Shown here piece by piece: positions 1-9,171 of a stretch of 64,000 nucleotides of DNA. How positions within the stretch are numbered: position 1 is the stretch's first letter; every line of letters starts with the position of its first letter. The stretch covers positions 5,580,001 to 5,644,000 of the forward strand of contig NZ_CP159342.1 of assembly GCF_040499845.1 (NCBI RefSeq). The letters are read 5' to 3'. The DNA is from Micromonospora sp. CCTCC AA 2012012. GTDB lineage: Bacteria > Actinomycetota > Actinomycetes > Mycobacteriales > Micromonosporaceae. A program made the position numbers and the translations under genes. The notes under the pieces were generated by a model. It did not search any database. It saw only the letters and a list, made by a program, of their open reading frames with translations, and was not told the DNA's origin.

Positions 1-1335
1 GTGAAGTGCTTCCCGACGGTGAAGGAGCAGACCAAGGCGTACGCCGGGCTGAACGTCGCCTTCCCGTGGACGAAGGCCGAGGAGAAGGCGTACGTCGCGT
101 CGTCGAAGGCGGTGGGCCGGGCCTGCTCGACCAGCGGCAAGCCGCTGACCGGGGCGGCCTCCACCGCCGAGGTGGCCCGCGACATGGACGTGCTGCGCCG
201 CGCGGTCGGTGACCCGAAGCTCAGCTACCTCGGCTTCAGCTACGGCACCGCGCTCGGCCAGTACTACGCCAACATGTTCCCGGACCGGGTCCGCGCCCTC
301 GTCGTCGACGGCGTGCTCAACCCGAACGCCTGGGTCGGCCAGGGGCGGGCCCGCAACCAGCTCCAGGAGACCCGGCTGCGCAGCGCGGACGGCGCGTACA
401 AGGCGCTGCACGAGATCCTGGTGCGCTGCGCCGAGGCCGGCACCGAGAAGTGCTCCCTGGCCGCCGGTGACCCGGTCGCCACGTACGAGCTGGTCGCGAA
501 GCGGCTGCGGAAGAAGACGCTCGTGGTGGACGACCCCGACCTGGGGCAGTTCACCGTCAGCTACGCCGACTTCGTCGGCGCCACCCTGGGCGCGCTCTAC
601 GACCCGTACGGCTGGCAGCAGGTCGTCGGGCTCACCGAGGAACTGCTGGTGCTGACCGACCCGGCCGCCGCGTCGGCGGACCGGGCGAAGGCGCGTACCG
701 CCGTCGCGCAGCGCGCCGCGAAGGCCCGGCAGCAGCGCGGCTACGACTTCCCGTACGACAACGGGCTGGAGACCTTCCTGGCGGTGGACTGCACCGACGG
801 CTTCCACCCGAAGGACGCGGCGGCCTGGCCGGCGCTGGTCGCCCGGGAGGACAAGCGGGCCCCGTACTTCGGTCGGGCCTGGGCCTGGGGCACCGCGCCC
901 TGTGCCCGGAACACCTGGACCGTGCGGGACGAGGACGCCTACCTGGGCCCGTTCAACCGGCGGACCAGCGCCCCAGTGCTGGTGGTCGGCAACTACTGGG
1001 ACCCGGCGACCAACTACCAGGGTGCGGTCGGCTCGGCGGCGCTGCTGCCGAACAGCCGCCTGATCAGCAGCGACAGCTGGGGGCACACCGCGTACGGCAC
1101 CTCGGCCTGCGTGACCGGGGCCGTGGACGCGTACCTGCTGAGGGGGGTGCTGCCGGCGAAGGGCATCCGGTGCGTCGGTGACGCGCAGCCGTTCGTGGAG
1201 GAGCCCGCCACCGCGCGGGCGGAGGCGTCCAAGAGCGCCCTGGCCCGGGCCGGTGAACCGCGCCGGGGCGAGCCGAAGCGGCTGCCGCCCGTGGTCGCCC
1301 CGCTCCCGGTGACCGGCACGCTGACCGTCCGCTGA
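1..1335 (+). CDS. Alpha/beta hydrolase, TAP (tripeptidyl aminopeptidase) family, 5'-truncated
   Basis: The frame is open from base 1, so the N-terminus (signal peptide and start of the hydrolase fold) is probably outside the window. Visible are the nucleophile elbow GFSYG (Ser about residue 80 of the visible part), an Asp in VGNYWDPATNY and a His in SDSWGHTAYG, which together make the Ser-Asp-His triad. The last ~100 residues match the TAP-like C-terminal domain of secreted actinomycete peptidases of the SlpD/SlpE/TAP type. These proteins are usually about 500 residues, so about 60-100 residues are missing. Expected role: extracellular aminopeptidase or esterase. The substrate cannot be told from sequence. 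A strong hairpin terminator follows directly. Confidence 0.85.
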   Translation: MKCFPTVKEQTKAYAGLNVAFPWTKAEEKAYVASSKAVGRACSTSGKPLTGAASTAEVARDMDVLRRAVGDPKLSYLGFSYGTALGQYYANMFPDRVRALVVDGVLNPNAWVGQGRARNQLQETRLRSADGAYKALHEILVRCAEAGTEKCSLAAGDPVATYELVAKRLRKKTLVVDDPDLGQFTVSYADFVGATLGALYDPYGWQQVVGLTEELLVLTDPAAASADRAKARTAVAQRAAKARQQRGYDFPYDNGLETFLAVDCTDGFHPKDAAAWPALVAREDKRAPYFGRAWAWGTAPCARNTWTVRDEDAYLGPFNRRTSAPVLVVGNYWDPATNYQGAVGSAALLPNSRLISSDSWGHTAYGTSACVTGAVDAYLLRGVLPAKGIRCVGDAQPFVEEPATARAEASKSALARAGEPRRGEPKRLPPVVAPLPVTGTLTVR

Positions 1336-1343
1336 CGGACCCC

Positions 1344-1380
1344 GGGGTACGGCGGGCGATCGGGTCGCCCGCCGTACCCC
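1344..1380. terminator. Strong hairpin terminator
   Basis: Perfect 16-bp stem (1344-1359 with 1365-1380) around the loop TCGGG, starting 8 bp after the hydrolase stop codon. There is no T-run, as is usual for actinomycete hairpin terminators. It separates the plus-strand hydrolase from the convergent SDR gene, so it may act in both directions. Confidence 0.85.
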
Positions 1381-1446
1381 TTGCCGAGTCGGATGAGGTT
1401 CGTGACCTCCTCGGCGGTGTCCACCGGCCGGCGTGGACCGAGGGCG

Positions 1447-2328
1447 TCATGAGGTGTAGTGGCCGGCCTCCAGGTCGTCGAGGAGCGTCGGGCCGACCGG
1501 TGCCCAACCCACCAGGGCGCGGGTCGCCCTGCTCGAAGCGGGTTGGTCCCCAGCCAGCAGCGCCCCGAACACACCCAGCTGAGCCGGGTCGACGGCTGCG
1601 GCGGGAAGGCCGGTCTTCGCCGCGATGACCTCGGCGACGGCACGCATGGGCACGCCTTCCTCGCCGACCGCGTGCAGGACCGAGCCCGCGGGTGCCTTCT
1701 CCAGGGCGAGCAGGAAGAGTCGGGCGGCGTCCCCGATGTGCACGGCCGGCCAGCGGTTTTCGCCATCGCCGACATAGGCGGCCGTACCGAGCTGACGGTC
1801 GAGGCCCACCAGCATCGCGATCAGGCCGTTCCGGTCGTTCTGGCCGTGGACGGAGCGCGGCATCCGCACCAGCCCGGATCGGATGCCGCGGCGCGACAGG
1901 GCCAGGACGGCAGCCGCGGTCCGGGCCCGGGCGCCGGCCGGGCCGGTGGGGTCCAGGTGGTCGTCCTCGGTCGCCACGTGTCCCGCCAGGATCGGGGTGC
2001 CGGACGCGGCGATGAAGGCCTTTCCGGTGCCCTCGTAGACCGCACCGATCTTGTCGATCACCTCCACCTCGTTCTCGACGGTCTCCTCGAACTCGGCGAA
2101 GTCGAGCGTGAACGCCAGATGCGCGACGGCGTCGGCCTTCTCGGCCTCGGTGACCAGCAGACCGTGGTCGTGCATGTCGCCGCGGACGGCGGTGCCGCCC
2201 GCAGCGGTGATCTTCTGAGCGGACGGCTCGGAGCGCGCCAGGCCGACGACCCGGTGGCCAGCCGCGACCAGCTCCTTCGTCAGAGCTGTCCCGATCCAGC
2301 CGGACGCACCGGTGACGAACACGTGCAT
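1447..2328 (-). CDS. Atypical SDR, NAD(P)-binding epimerase-like protein
   Basis: 293 residues starting MHVFVTGASGWIG, an N-terminal Rossmann motif (GxxGxxG) typical of extended or atypical short-chain dehydrogenases. The ATG at 2328 is chosen because GAGGAG lies about 7 bases upstream. A longer frame to 2382 has no such site and would add a Cys/Arg-rich tail. I see no YxxxK where the catalytic pair is expected (the region reads ARARTAAAVLAL), which suggests an atypical SDR, perhaps a redox sensor or isomerase rather than a classical dehydrogenase. It is divergent from a TetR gene with an inverted repeat between them, so it is probably the target of that regulator. Confidence 0.8.
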   Translation of the reverse strand: MHVFVTGASGWIGTALTKELVAAGHRVVGLARSEPSAQKITAAGGTAVRGDMHDHGLLVTEAEKADAVAHLAFTLDFAEFEETVENEVEVIDKIGAVYEGTGKAFIAASGTPILAGHVATEDDHLDPTGPAGARARTAAAVLALSRRGIRSGLVRMPRSVHGQNDRNGLIAMLVGLDRQLGTAAYVGDGENRWPAVHIGDAARLFLLALEKAPAGSVLHAVGEEGVPMRAVAEVIAAKTGLPAAAVDPAQLGVFGALLAGDQPASSRATRALVGWAPVGPTLLDDLEAGHYTS

Positions 2329-2391
2329 GGTGGTTCTCCTCGGGTTGCGGCGCCGTTCCACGCTCCTGCACATGGAACACAAGTCATGTTA

Positions 2392-2427
2392 CTCGGTCAC
2401 ATCACCCTACACGGTGATGGGTCCGAG
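2392..2427. promoter_or_regulatory. Inverted-repeat operator between SDR and TetR genes
   Basis: Two 15-bp arms, CTCGGTCACATCACC (2392-2406) and GGTGATGGGTCCGAG (2413-2427), match at 13 of 15 positions around a 6-bp spacer. The decamer GTCACATCAC also recurs as a direct repeat at 2396-2405 and 2427-2436. Position and symmetry fit a TetR dimer (or two-dimer) site controlling both divergent genes. This is an inference from layout. Confidence 0.65.
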
Positions 2428-2450
2428 TCACATCACGTAGGATGCTCACC

Positions 2451-3131
2451 ATGGGCCGATGGGAGCCGAACGCGAGCGGCAGACTCCTGCAGGCCGCGAT
2501 CGAGCTGTTCTCGGAAGCGGGCTACGAGGCCACGACGGCGGCCCAGATCGCCGAGCGCGCGGGCCTGACGAAGACCACGCTCTTCCGCCACTTCACCGAC
2601 AAGCGCGAGATCCTGTTCCAGGGCCAGGAGCCGCTCGTCGCACTGGCCGTCGAGGGCGTCGAGAGCGCGGGTCCGGGCAGCACCCCGTTCCAGGCCCTCC
2701 GGGCCGGCGTCCTCGCGCTGTGCGCCGGGCACGCCGGACAGCAGCGCGAGACCTGCCGCCAGCTCGACGCGATCCTGTCCTCCAGCGCTGAGCTGCGCGA
2801 ACGCGCCGTCTTCAAACGCTCCGCCATCACCCAGGCGCTCCACCAGGCACTGGCGGCACGGCTGGGTGACGCGCGTCAGGCTGCCGTTCTGGCCGACCTG
2901 GGAGTACGCGCCTACTACGACGGCTTCGCCTCCTGGATCGCCGCAGGCGACGACCGCTGCCTGACCGACGCCGTCAGCGGTGAACTCGACGCCTACCAGG
3001 CGATGCTGGTCTCGGTGACGTGGCCGCCGCCCGACGCGCCCACCTCCGGCCGGACGGCCGAGAGGTCCGGGACCGGGAGCCGCAGGGACGGAGCCCGGTC
3101 ACCCGACGGTGGAGTCTCCCCGCCTCAGTAG
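2451..3131 (+). CDS. TetR/AcrR family transcriptional regulator
   Basis: 226 residues. The N-terminal helix-turn-helix region includes TAAQIAERAGLTKTTLF followed by RHFTDKREIL, the TetR DNA-binding signature. The C-terminal ligand domain is unassigned, and the last ~35 residues are Pro/Ser/Arg-rich and probably disordered. ATG 2451 is preferred over ATG 2442 because AGGA at 2439-2442 is then 8 bases upstream. It is divergent from the SDR gene and likely represses it and itself through the inverted repeat at 2392-2427. The 3' end overlaps the convergent acyl-CoA dehydrogenase gene by 7 bp, so no terminator fits between them. Confidence 0.85.
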   Translation: MGRWEPNASGRLLQAAIELFSEAGYEATTAAQIAERAGLTKTTLFRHFTDKREILFQGQEPLVALAVEGVESAGPGSTPFQALRAGVLALCAGHAGQQRETCRQLDAILSSSAELRERAVFKRSAITQALHQALAARLGDARQAAVLADLGVRAYYDGFASWIAAGDDRCLTDAVSGELDAYQAMLVSVTWPPPDAPTSGRTAERSGTGSRRDGARSPDGGVSPPQ

Positions 3132-4288
3132 GACTTGTCCTGGCCGAGGACGTGCTGGGCGACGAAGTTGAGGATCATCTCCCGGCTGACCGGGGCGATC
3201 CGCCCGGCGCGCACCGCGCCGAGCAGGGTCGCCACCCCGTACTCGGTGGTCATGCCGGCCCCGCCGAGCGCCTGGACGGCGGTGTCCACGGCGAGCGCGG
3301 CGGCCTCGCCGGCCGCGTACTTGGCCATGTTGCCGGCGACGCCGGCCTCCAGGTCGCGTCCCGCGTCGTAGAGGGTGGCCGCCTTGTGGATCATCAGGCG
3401 GGCCAGTTCCACCTGCACCGCCGCGTGTGCCAGCGGATGCGCCACGCCCTGGTGGGAGCCGATGCTCCGGCCACCCCAGACCTTGCGGGTGGCGGTGTAC
3501 CCGCTGGCCCGCTCGATGGCGTACCGGCCGGTGCCGGCACCCATCGCGGCGACCGTGATCCGCTCCGGGTTGAGGCCGGCGAAGAGCGCCGGAAGGCCGG
3601 CGTCGAGGGACTCGCCGACCAGTGCGTCAGCCGGCAGCCGCACGTCGTCCAGGAAGAGCAGGAACTGGTTCTCCGGGGAGAGGATCTCCATGTCCAGCCG
3701 GGACTTCTCCAGGCCCGGCGCGTCGGTCGGCACGATGAACAGCGCCGGCTTCAGCTTGCCGGTGGAGGAGTCCTCGGTGCGGGCCACCACTAGCACGTGG
3801 TCCGCCTCGTCCACCCCGGAGATGTAGACCTTGCGACCGGAGAGCAGCCAGTCGTCGCCGTCGCGGCGGGCCACCGTGCCGAGCCGGTGGAAGTTCGAGC
3901 CGGCGTCCGGCTCGGTGATCGCGAAGACGATCTTCTGGGAGCCGTCGGCGAGGCCGGGCAGGTGCCGTTTGCGCTGTTCCTCGGTGCCGTGCTTGTTGAT
4001 CACCGTGGCGGCGATCGCCGGGGAGACCACGAGCAGCAGCAGCGGGCAGCCGGCCGCGGCCAGCTCCTCGCAGACCAGGGCCAGCTCGGTGATGCCGCCG
4101 CCCCCGCCGCCGTACTCGGTGGGGATGTTGACGCCGAGGTAGCCGAGCCGACCGGCCTCGTGCCACAGCTCGGTGGTGTGTTCGCCGGACTTGGCCTTCT
4201 CGACGAAGTAGGAGTGGCCGTACCTGCGGCCCAGCGCGCGGACGGCGTCGCGGAGCTGGTCCTGCTCGGGGGTGAGGTCGAAGTTCAC
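3125..4288 (-). CDS. Acyl-CoA dehydrogenase (FadE12-like), last gene of the acyl-CoA catabolic operon
   Basis: 387-residue FAD flavoprotein. An acyl-CoA dehydrogenase N-domain begins MNFDLTPEQDQLRDAV, the middle domain carries ITEPDAGSNFHRLGTVARRD, and the C-domain carries QALGGAGMTTEYG. The C-terminal stretch reads RIAPVSREMIL where many family members have an IYEGT-type motif, so the catalytic Glu may sit elsewhere, as in isovaleryl-CoA dehydrogenases. The start ATG overlaps the stop of the biotin carboxylase gene by 4 bp (ATGA), indicating translational coupling. Probable role: alpha,beta-dehydrogenation of a branched or terpenoid acyl-CoA that the adjacent carboxylase then uses. Substrate unknown. 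Confidence 0.9.
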   Translation of the reverse strand: MNFDLTPEQDQLRDAVRALGRRYGHSYFVEKAKSGEHTTELWHEAGRLGYLGVNIPTEYGGGGGGITELALVCEELAAAGCPLLLLVVSPAIAATVINKHGTEEQRKRHLPGLADGSQKIVFAITEPDAGSNFHRLGTVARRDGDDWLLSGRKVYISGVDEADHVLVVARTEDSSTGKLKPALFIVPTDAPGLEKSRLDMEILSPENQFLLFLDDVRLPADALVGESLDAGLPALFAGLNPERITVAAMGAGTGRYAIERASGYTATRKVWGGRSIGSHQGVAHPLAHAAVQVELARLMIHKAATLYDAGRDLEAGVAGNMAKYAAGEAAALAVDTAVQALGGAGMTTEYGVATLLGAVRAGRIAPVSREMILNFVAQHVLGQDKSY

Positions 4289-6306
4289 GGGGTGTCCTCC
4301 TCGGTGGTGACCACGGCCAGCACGGCACCCGTGTCGACCTGGCTGCCGGCTGGCACCGGCAGGTCGGCGACCACGCCGTCGGCCGGGGCGAGCACGGGGT
4401 GTTCGAGCTTCATCGCTTCCAGGGTCAGCAGCAGCTCACCGGCGGCGACCCGCTGACCGACCTCGACGTGCACCCGGGTCACCGCGCCGGGCAGCGGCGC
4501 GAGCAGCGACCCGGCGGCCAGCTCCGCGGTGGGCAGTGGGAAGCGCGGCAGCTCGGTGAGGGCCGCCGCCCCGTCCGGGCCGTCCACGAAGACCATCGAC
4601 CCCGCCCGGCGTACGCGGAACAGCCGCCGCACCCCGGCCACGTCCAGCACCACCCGGTCGGGGGTGGCCTCGACCAGCCCCACGGCCGGTGTTCCGTCGG
4701 CGGTGTCGCCCGGCGGAGCGGCGTGGTCCGCCGTCCCCGGCCGGCTCCCGGTCGAGGTCGACCACTCGGCGAGCCCACCGGTACGGTCCAACCGGTACCG
4801 CACCTCGACCTCGCCGTCGGGCCCGGTGAAGCGGGTGACCTGCGGGAACGCCGGCACGTTCCGCCAGCCCGACGGGAGCCCGGCCAGCACCGGGACGGAC
4901 GCCCGACGCCCGGCGGCGCCGGCCAGCGCGGCGGCCAGGGCCGCCAGTGGGACCGACTCGACGGCCAGCAGCGGGGTGAAGACCTCGTCGTGCCGCTCCA
5001 GGAAGCCGGTGTCGATCTCGACGGCCGCGAACTCGGGGCTGCGCAGCACCCGGACCAGCAGGTCCCGGTTGGTGGCGACGCCGTGGAACTCGGACCGGGC
5101 CAGCGCGCCCGCGAGGGCCCGGGCCGCCTCGGCGCGGGTCGGCGCCCAGGCGACCAGTTTGGCCAGCATCGAGTCGTAGTGGACGCTCACCACCGAGCCG
5201 TCCACGACCCCGGAGTCCAGTCGCAGCCCCTTCGTCGGGGCGAACGCGCCGGCCACCCCGGGGACCGCGAACCGGTGCAGGGTGCCGGTGGCCGGGCGGA
5301 AGCCCTGCGCGGGGTCCTCCGCGCAGAGGCGTACCTCGATGGCGTGACCGTCGGTCGGTGGGGTCGCCGCCAGCGGCAGCGGCTCGCCCTCGGCGACGAG
5401 GAGTTGCAGCCGGACCAGGTCCAGGCCGGTGACCGCCTCGGTGACCGGGTGCTCCACCTGGAGCCGGGTGTTCATCTCCAGGAAGAAGAACTCCCCGGTC
5501 GGGGCGAGCAGGAACTCCACCGTCCCCGCGCCCAGGTAGTCGACCGCCCGGCCGGCGGCGACGGCCGCCTCGTGCAACCGTCGCCGCAGCTCCGGCACGA
5601 CGACCGCGGGCGCCTCCTCGACGATCTTCTGGTGCCGGCGCTGGATCGAGCAGTCCCGCTCGCCGAGCGCGACCACGGTGCCGCAGGCGTCGCCGAAGAT
5701 CTGCACCTCGACGTGCCGGCCGCGCTCGACGTACCGCTCGATGAAGACCGTGCCGTCGCCGAACGCGGCGGCCGCCTCGCGGCGCGCGGAGGCGACGGCC
5801 TCGGCCAGCCCGGCGGCGTCCCGGACGATCCGCATGCCGCGCCCGCCACCCCCGGCGGACGCCTTGACCAGCACCGGGAAGTCGGTGATCGCGTCGGCGT
5901 CGGTCCAGGTCGGCAGCATCGGCACACCCGCCTCGGCGAGCAGCGCCTTGGCGGCCATCTTGTCGCCCATCGCGGCGATCGCCTTGGCGGGCGGCCCCAC
6001 CCAGGTCAGGCCGGCGTCGGTCACCGCCGCCGCGAAGTCGGCGTTCTCGGCGAGGAAGCCGTAACCCGGGTGGACGGCGTCCGCGCCGGCCTTGCGGGCC
6101 GCGTCCAGGACCAGGTCGATCTTCAGGTACGTCTCGGCGGGCGTGTTCCCGGGCAGCCGGACGGCCAGGTCGGCGTCGGCGACGAAGGGCGCGTCGGCGT
6201 CGGCGTCGGAGTACACGGCGACCGTCTCCACGCCGAGTGCCCGGCAGGTGGCGAAGACCCGGCGGGCGATCTCTCCCCGGTTCGCGACGAGCAGTCTGGT
6301 GATCAC
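4285..6306 (-). CDS. Acyl-CoA carboxylase alpha subunit (biotin carboxylase + BCCP), AccA2-like
   Basis: 673 residues. The biotin carboxylase domain (about 1-450) begins ITRLLVANRGEIARRVF and carries the ATP-grasp glycine loop GGGGRGMR and the motif EMNTRLQVEHPVTE. A linker follows, then a C-terminal biotinyl domain with EAMKLEHP (biotin-accepting Lys about 633). The GTG at 6306 is the start: AGGGG lies 8 bases upstream, and in-frame sequence further upstream is only the shadow of the next gene. It would load CO2 on biotin for the carboxyltransferase encoded 11 bp upstream. This architecture is shared by methylcrotonyl-CoA, geranyl-CoA and unknown AccA2-type enzymes. The AtuA-like neighbour favours a branched or terpenoid substrate but does not prove it. 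Confidence 0.93.
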   Translation of the reverse strand: MITRLLVANRGEIARRVFATCRALGVETVAVYSDADADAPFVADADLAVRLPGNTPAETYLKIDLVLDAARKAGADAVHPGYGFLAENADFAAAVTDAGLTWVGPPAKAIAAMGDKMAAKALLAEAGVPMLPTWTDADAITDFPVLVKASAGGGGRGMRIVRDAAGLAEAVASARREAAAAFGDGTVFIERYVERGRHVEVQIFGDACGTVVALGERDCSIQRRHQKIVEEAPAVVVPELRRRLHEAAVAAGRAVDYLGAGTVEFLLAPTGEFFFLEMNTRLQVEHPVTEAVTGLDLVRLQLLVAEGEPLPLAATPPTDGHAIEVRLCAEDPAQGFRPATGTLHRFAVPGVAGAFAPTKGLRLDSGVVDGSVVSVHYDSMLAKLVAWAPTRAEAARALAGALARSEFHGVATNRDLLVRVLRSPEFAAVEIDTGFLERHDEVFTPLLAVESVPLAALAAALAGAAGRRASVPVLAGLPSGWRNVPAFPQVTRFTGPDGEVEVRYRLDRTGGLAEWSTSTGSRPGTADHAAPPGDTADGTPAVGLVEATPDRVVLDVAGVRRLFRVRRAGSMVFVDGPDGAAALTELPRFPLPTAELAAGSLLAPLPGAVTRVHVEVGQRVAAGELLLTLEAMKLEHPVLAPADGVVADLPVPAGSQVDTGAVLAVVTTEEDTP

Positions 6307-6317
6307 AGGTGAACCCC

Positions 6318-7919
<1,602 letters not shown>

Positions 7920-7930
7920 AGAGGTGCCTC

Positions 7931-7978
7931 CGTTCGTGACTGCGGGGCTCGCAGACCCGACTCACTCCGCGCACTCAC
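7931..7978 (-). repeat. 48-bp stop-codon-anchored repeat, copy A
   Basis: Read on the minus strand it starts GTGAGTGCGCGGAGTGAG and ends CAGTCACGAACG. Its second to fourth bases are the TGA stop of the upstream acyl-CoA dehydrogenase gene. It fills the gap to the carboxyltransferase gene. It shares the core GCGAGCCCCGCAGTC with copies near 23.3 and 47.6 kb and is the most diverged of the four. Confidence 0.8.
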
Positions 7979-9171
7979 AAGCCCATGCCCTTCGCGATGA
8001 TCTCGTTCATGATCTCGGTGGTGCCGCCGCCGATGCTCAGGATCCGGGCGTCGCGGTAGTGCCGTTCCACCTCGGCGTCGCGCAGGTAGCCGAAGCCGCC
8101 GTGCAGTTGCAGGGCCGCGTCGACCACGTGGTCGCAGGCGGCCACCGCGACGTTCTTCGCCATCGCCACCTCGGTCACCACCGGCTCGCCCGCGGCCACC
8201 CGCTCGGCCACGTCGTGCACGTACGCCCGGGCGGCCTCGGCCCGGGTGTGCATCTCGGCGAGCCGGTGCCGGACCAGCTGCCGGCTCGCGAGGGGCCGGC
8301 CGAACGTGGACCGGTCCCGGCACCAGCGGGTGGCCAGCTCGACGCAGCGCTGCGCGGTCGCGTACGCCTGCGTGGCGAGGGAGAGGCGCTCGGCCGGGAA
8401 CTGCTGCATGATCGCCAGGAAGCCGGTGTTCTCCGCGCCGATCCGGTTCGCCACCGGCACCCGTACGTCGACGAAGGAGAGCTCGGTGGTGTCCGAGCAG
8501 TGCCAGCCGAGCTTCTCCAGCCGCCGCCCGACGGTGAAGCCGGGGGTGCCCTTCTCGATCACCAGCAGGCTGAGTTCCCCGCTGCCGGGGAAGTCGGTGC
8601 AGACGGCGGTCGTCACGAAGTCGGCCCGCAGCCCGCTGGTGATGTAGGTCTTCGACCCGTTCACCACGTAGTGGTCGCCGTCCCGGCGGGCGGTGGTGCG
8701 GATCGCGGCCACGTCCGAACCGCCGTCCGGCTCGGTGATCGCCAGCGCGCCGATCATGGTGCCGGCGAGCGTCGGGCGGACGTACCGGTCGACCAGGTCG
8801 TCGTCGCCCGGGGCCGACCCGGCGCCGAGCCGACGGCCGAGCGAGCCACCCGTCCGGGCACCGGCGGCGGCGACCATGTGCGGCAGCGCGATGCCGTGCG
8901 TGAAGAGCGCCGCCACCAGCCCGGACGAGCCGCCCGAGCGGATGATCTCCTCGGTGACGACGATCGAGTCGAGCAGGTCGCCGCCGCTGCCGCCGACCGA
9001 CTCGGGGAAGCCGACGCCGAGCAGCCCGATCTTCGCCGCCGTCTCGTGCAGCGACCGGGGCACCTCGCCGGCGCGTTCCCAGTCGGCCAGGTGCGGCAGC
9101 ACCTCCTTCGTCACGAAGGCCCGGGTCAGCTCGCGGAGCTGCCGCCGCTCCGGGGTGTCCACGATGCTCAC
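7975..9171 (-). CDS. Acyl-CoA dehydrogenase (FadE13-like)
   Basis: 398 residues: helical N-domain (ERRQLRELTRAFVTKEV), beta domain with ALAITEPDGGSDVAAIRTTA, and C-domain ending ARILSIGGGTTEIMNEII, the usual closing motif of the family. Like several isovaleryl-CoA-type enzymes it has GGGT rather than EGT here, so the base is likely on another helix. The ATG at 9171 overlaps the stop of the AtuA-like gene by 4 bp. Its partner enzyme at 3125-4288 is distinct in sequence, so the operon has two non-redundant dehydrogenases, presumably for successive or alternative acyl-CoA substrates. Confidence 0.92.
   Translation of the reverse strand: MSIVDTPERRQLRELTRAFVTKEVLPHLADWERAGEVPRSLHETAAKIGLLGVGFPESVGGSGGDLLDSIVVTEEIIRSGGSSGLVAALFTHGIALPHMVAAAGARTGGSLGRRLGAGSAPGDDDLVDRYVRPTLAGTMIGALAITEPDGGSDVAAIRTTARRDGDHYVVNGSKTYITSGLRADFVTTAVCTDFPGSGELSLLVIEKGTPGFTVGRRLEKLGWHCSDTTELSFVDVRVPVANRIGAENTGFLAIMQQFPAERLSLATQAYATAQRCVELATRWCRDRSTFGRPLASRQLVRHRLAEMHTRAEAARAYVHDVAERVAAGEPVVTEVAMAKNVAVAACDHVVDAALQLHGGFGYLRDAEVERHYRDARILSIGGGTTEIMNEIIAKGMGL

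Noticed and set aside
4399..6312. 637-residue open frame on the plus strand antisense to the biotin carboxylase gene
   Set aside because: Arg/Gly/Gln-rich composition typical of a GC-rich shadow frame; the opposite strand has a complete carboxylase.
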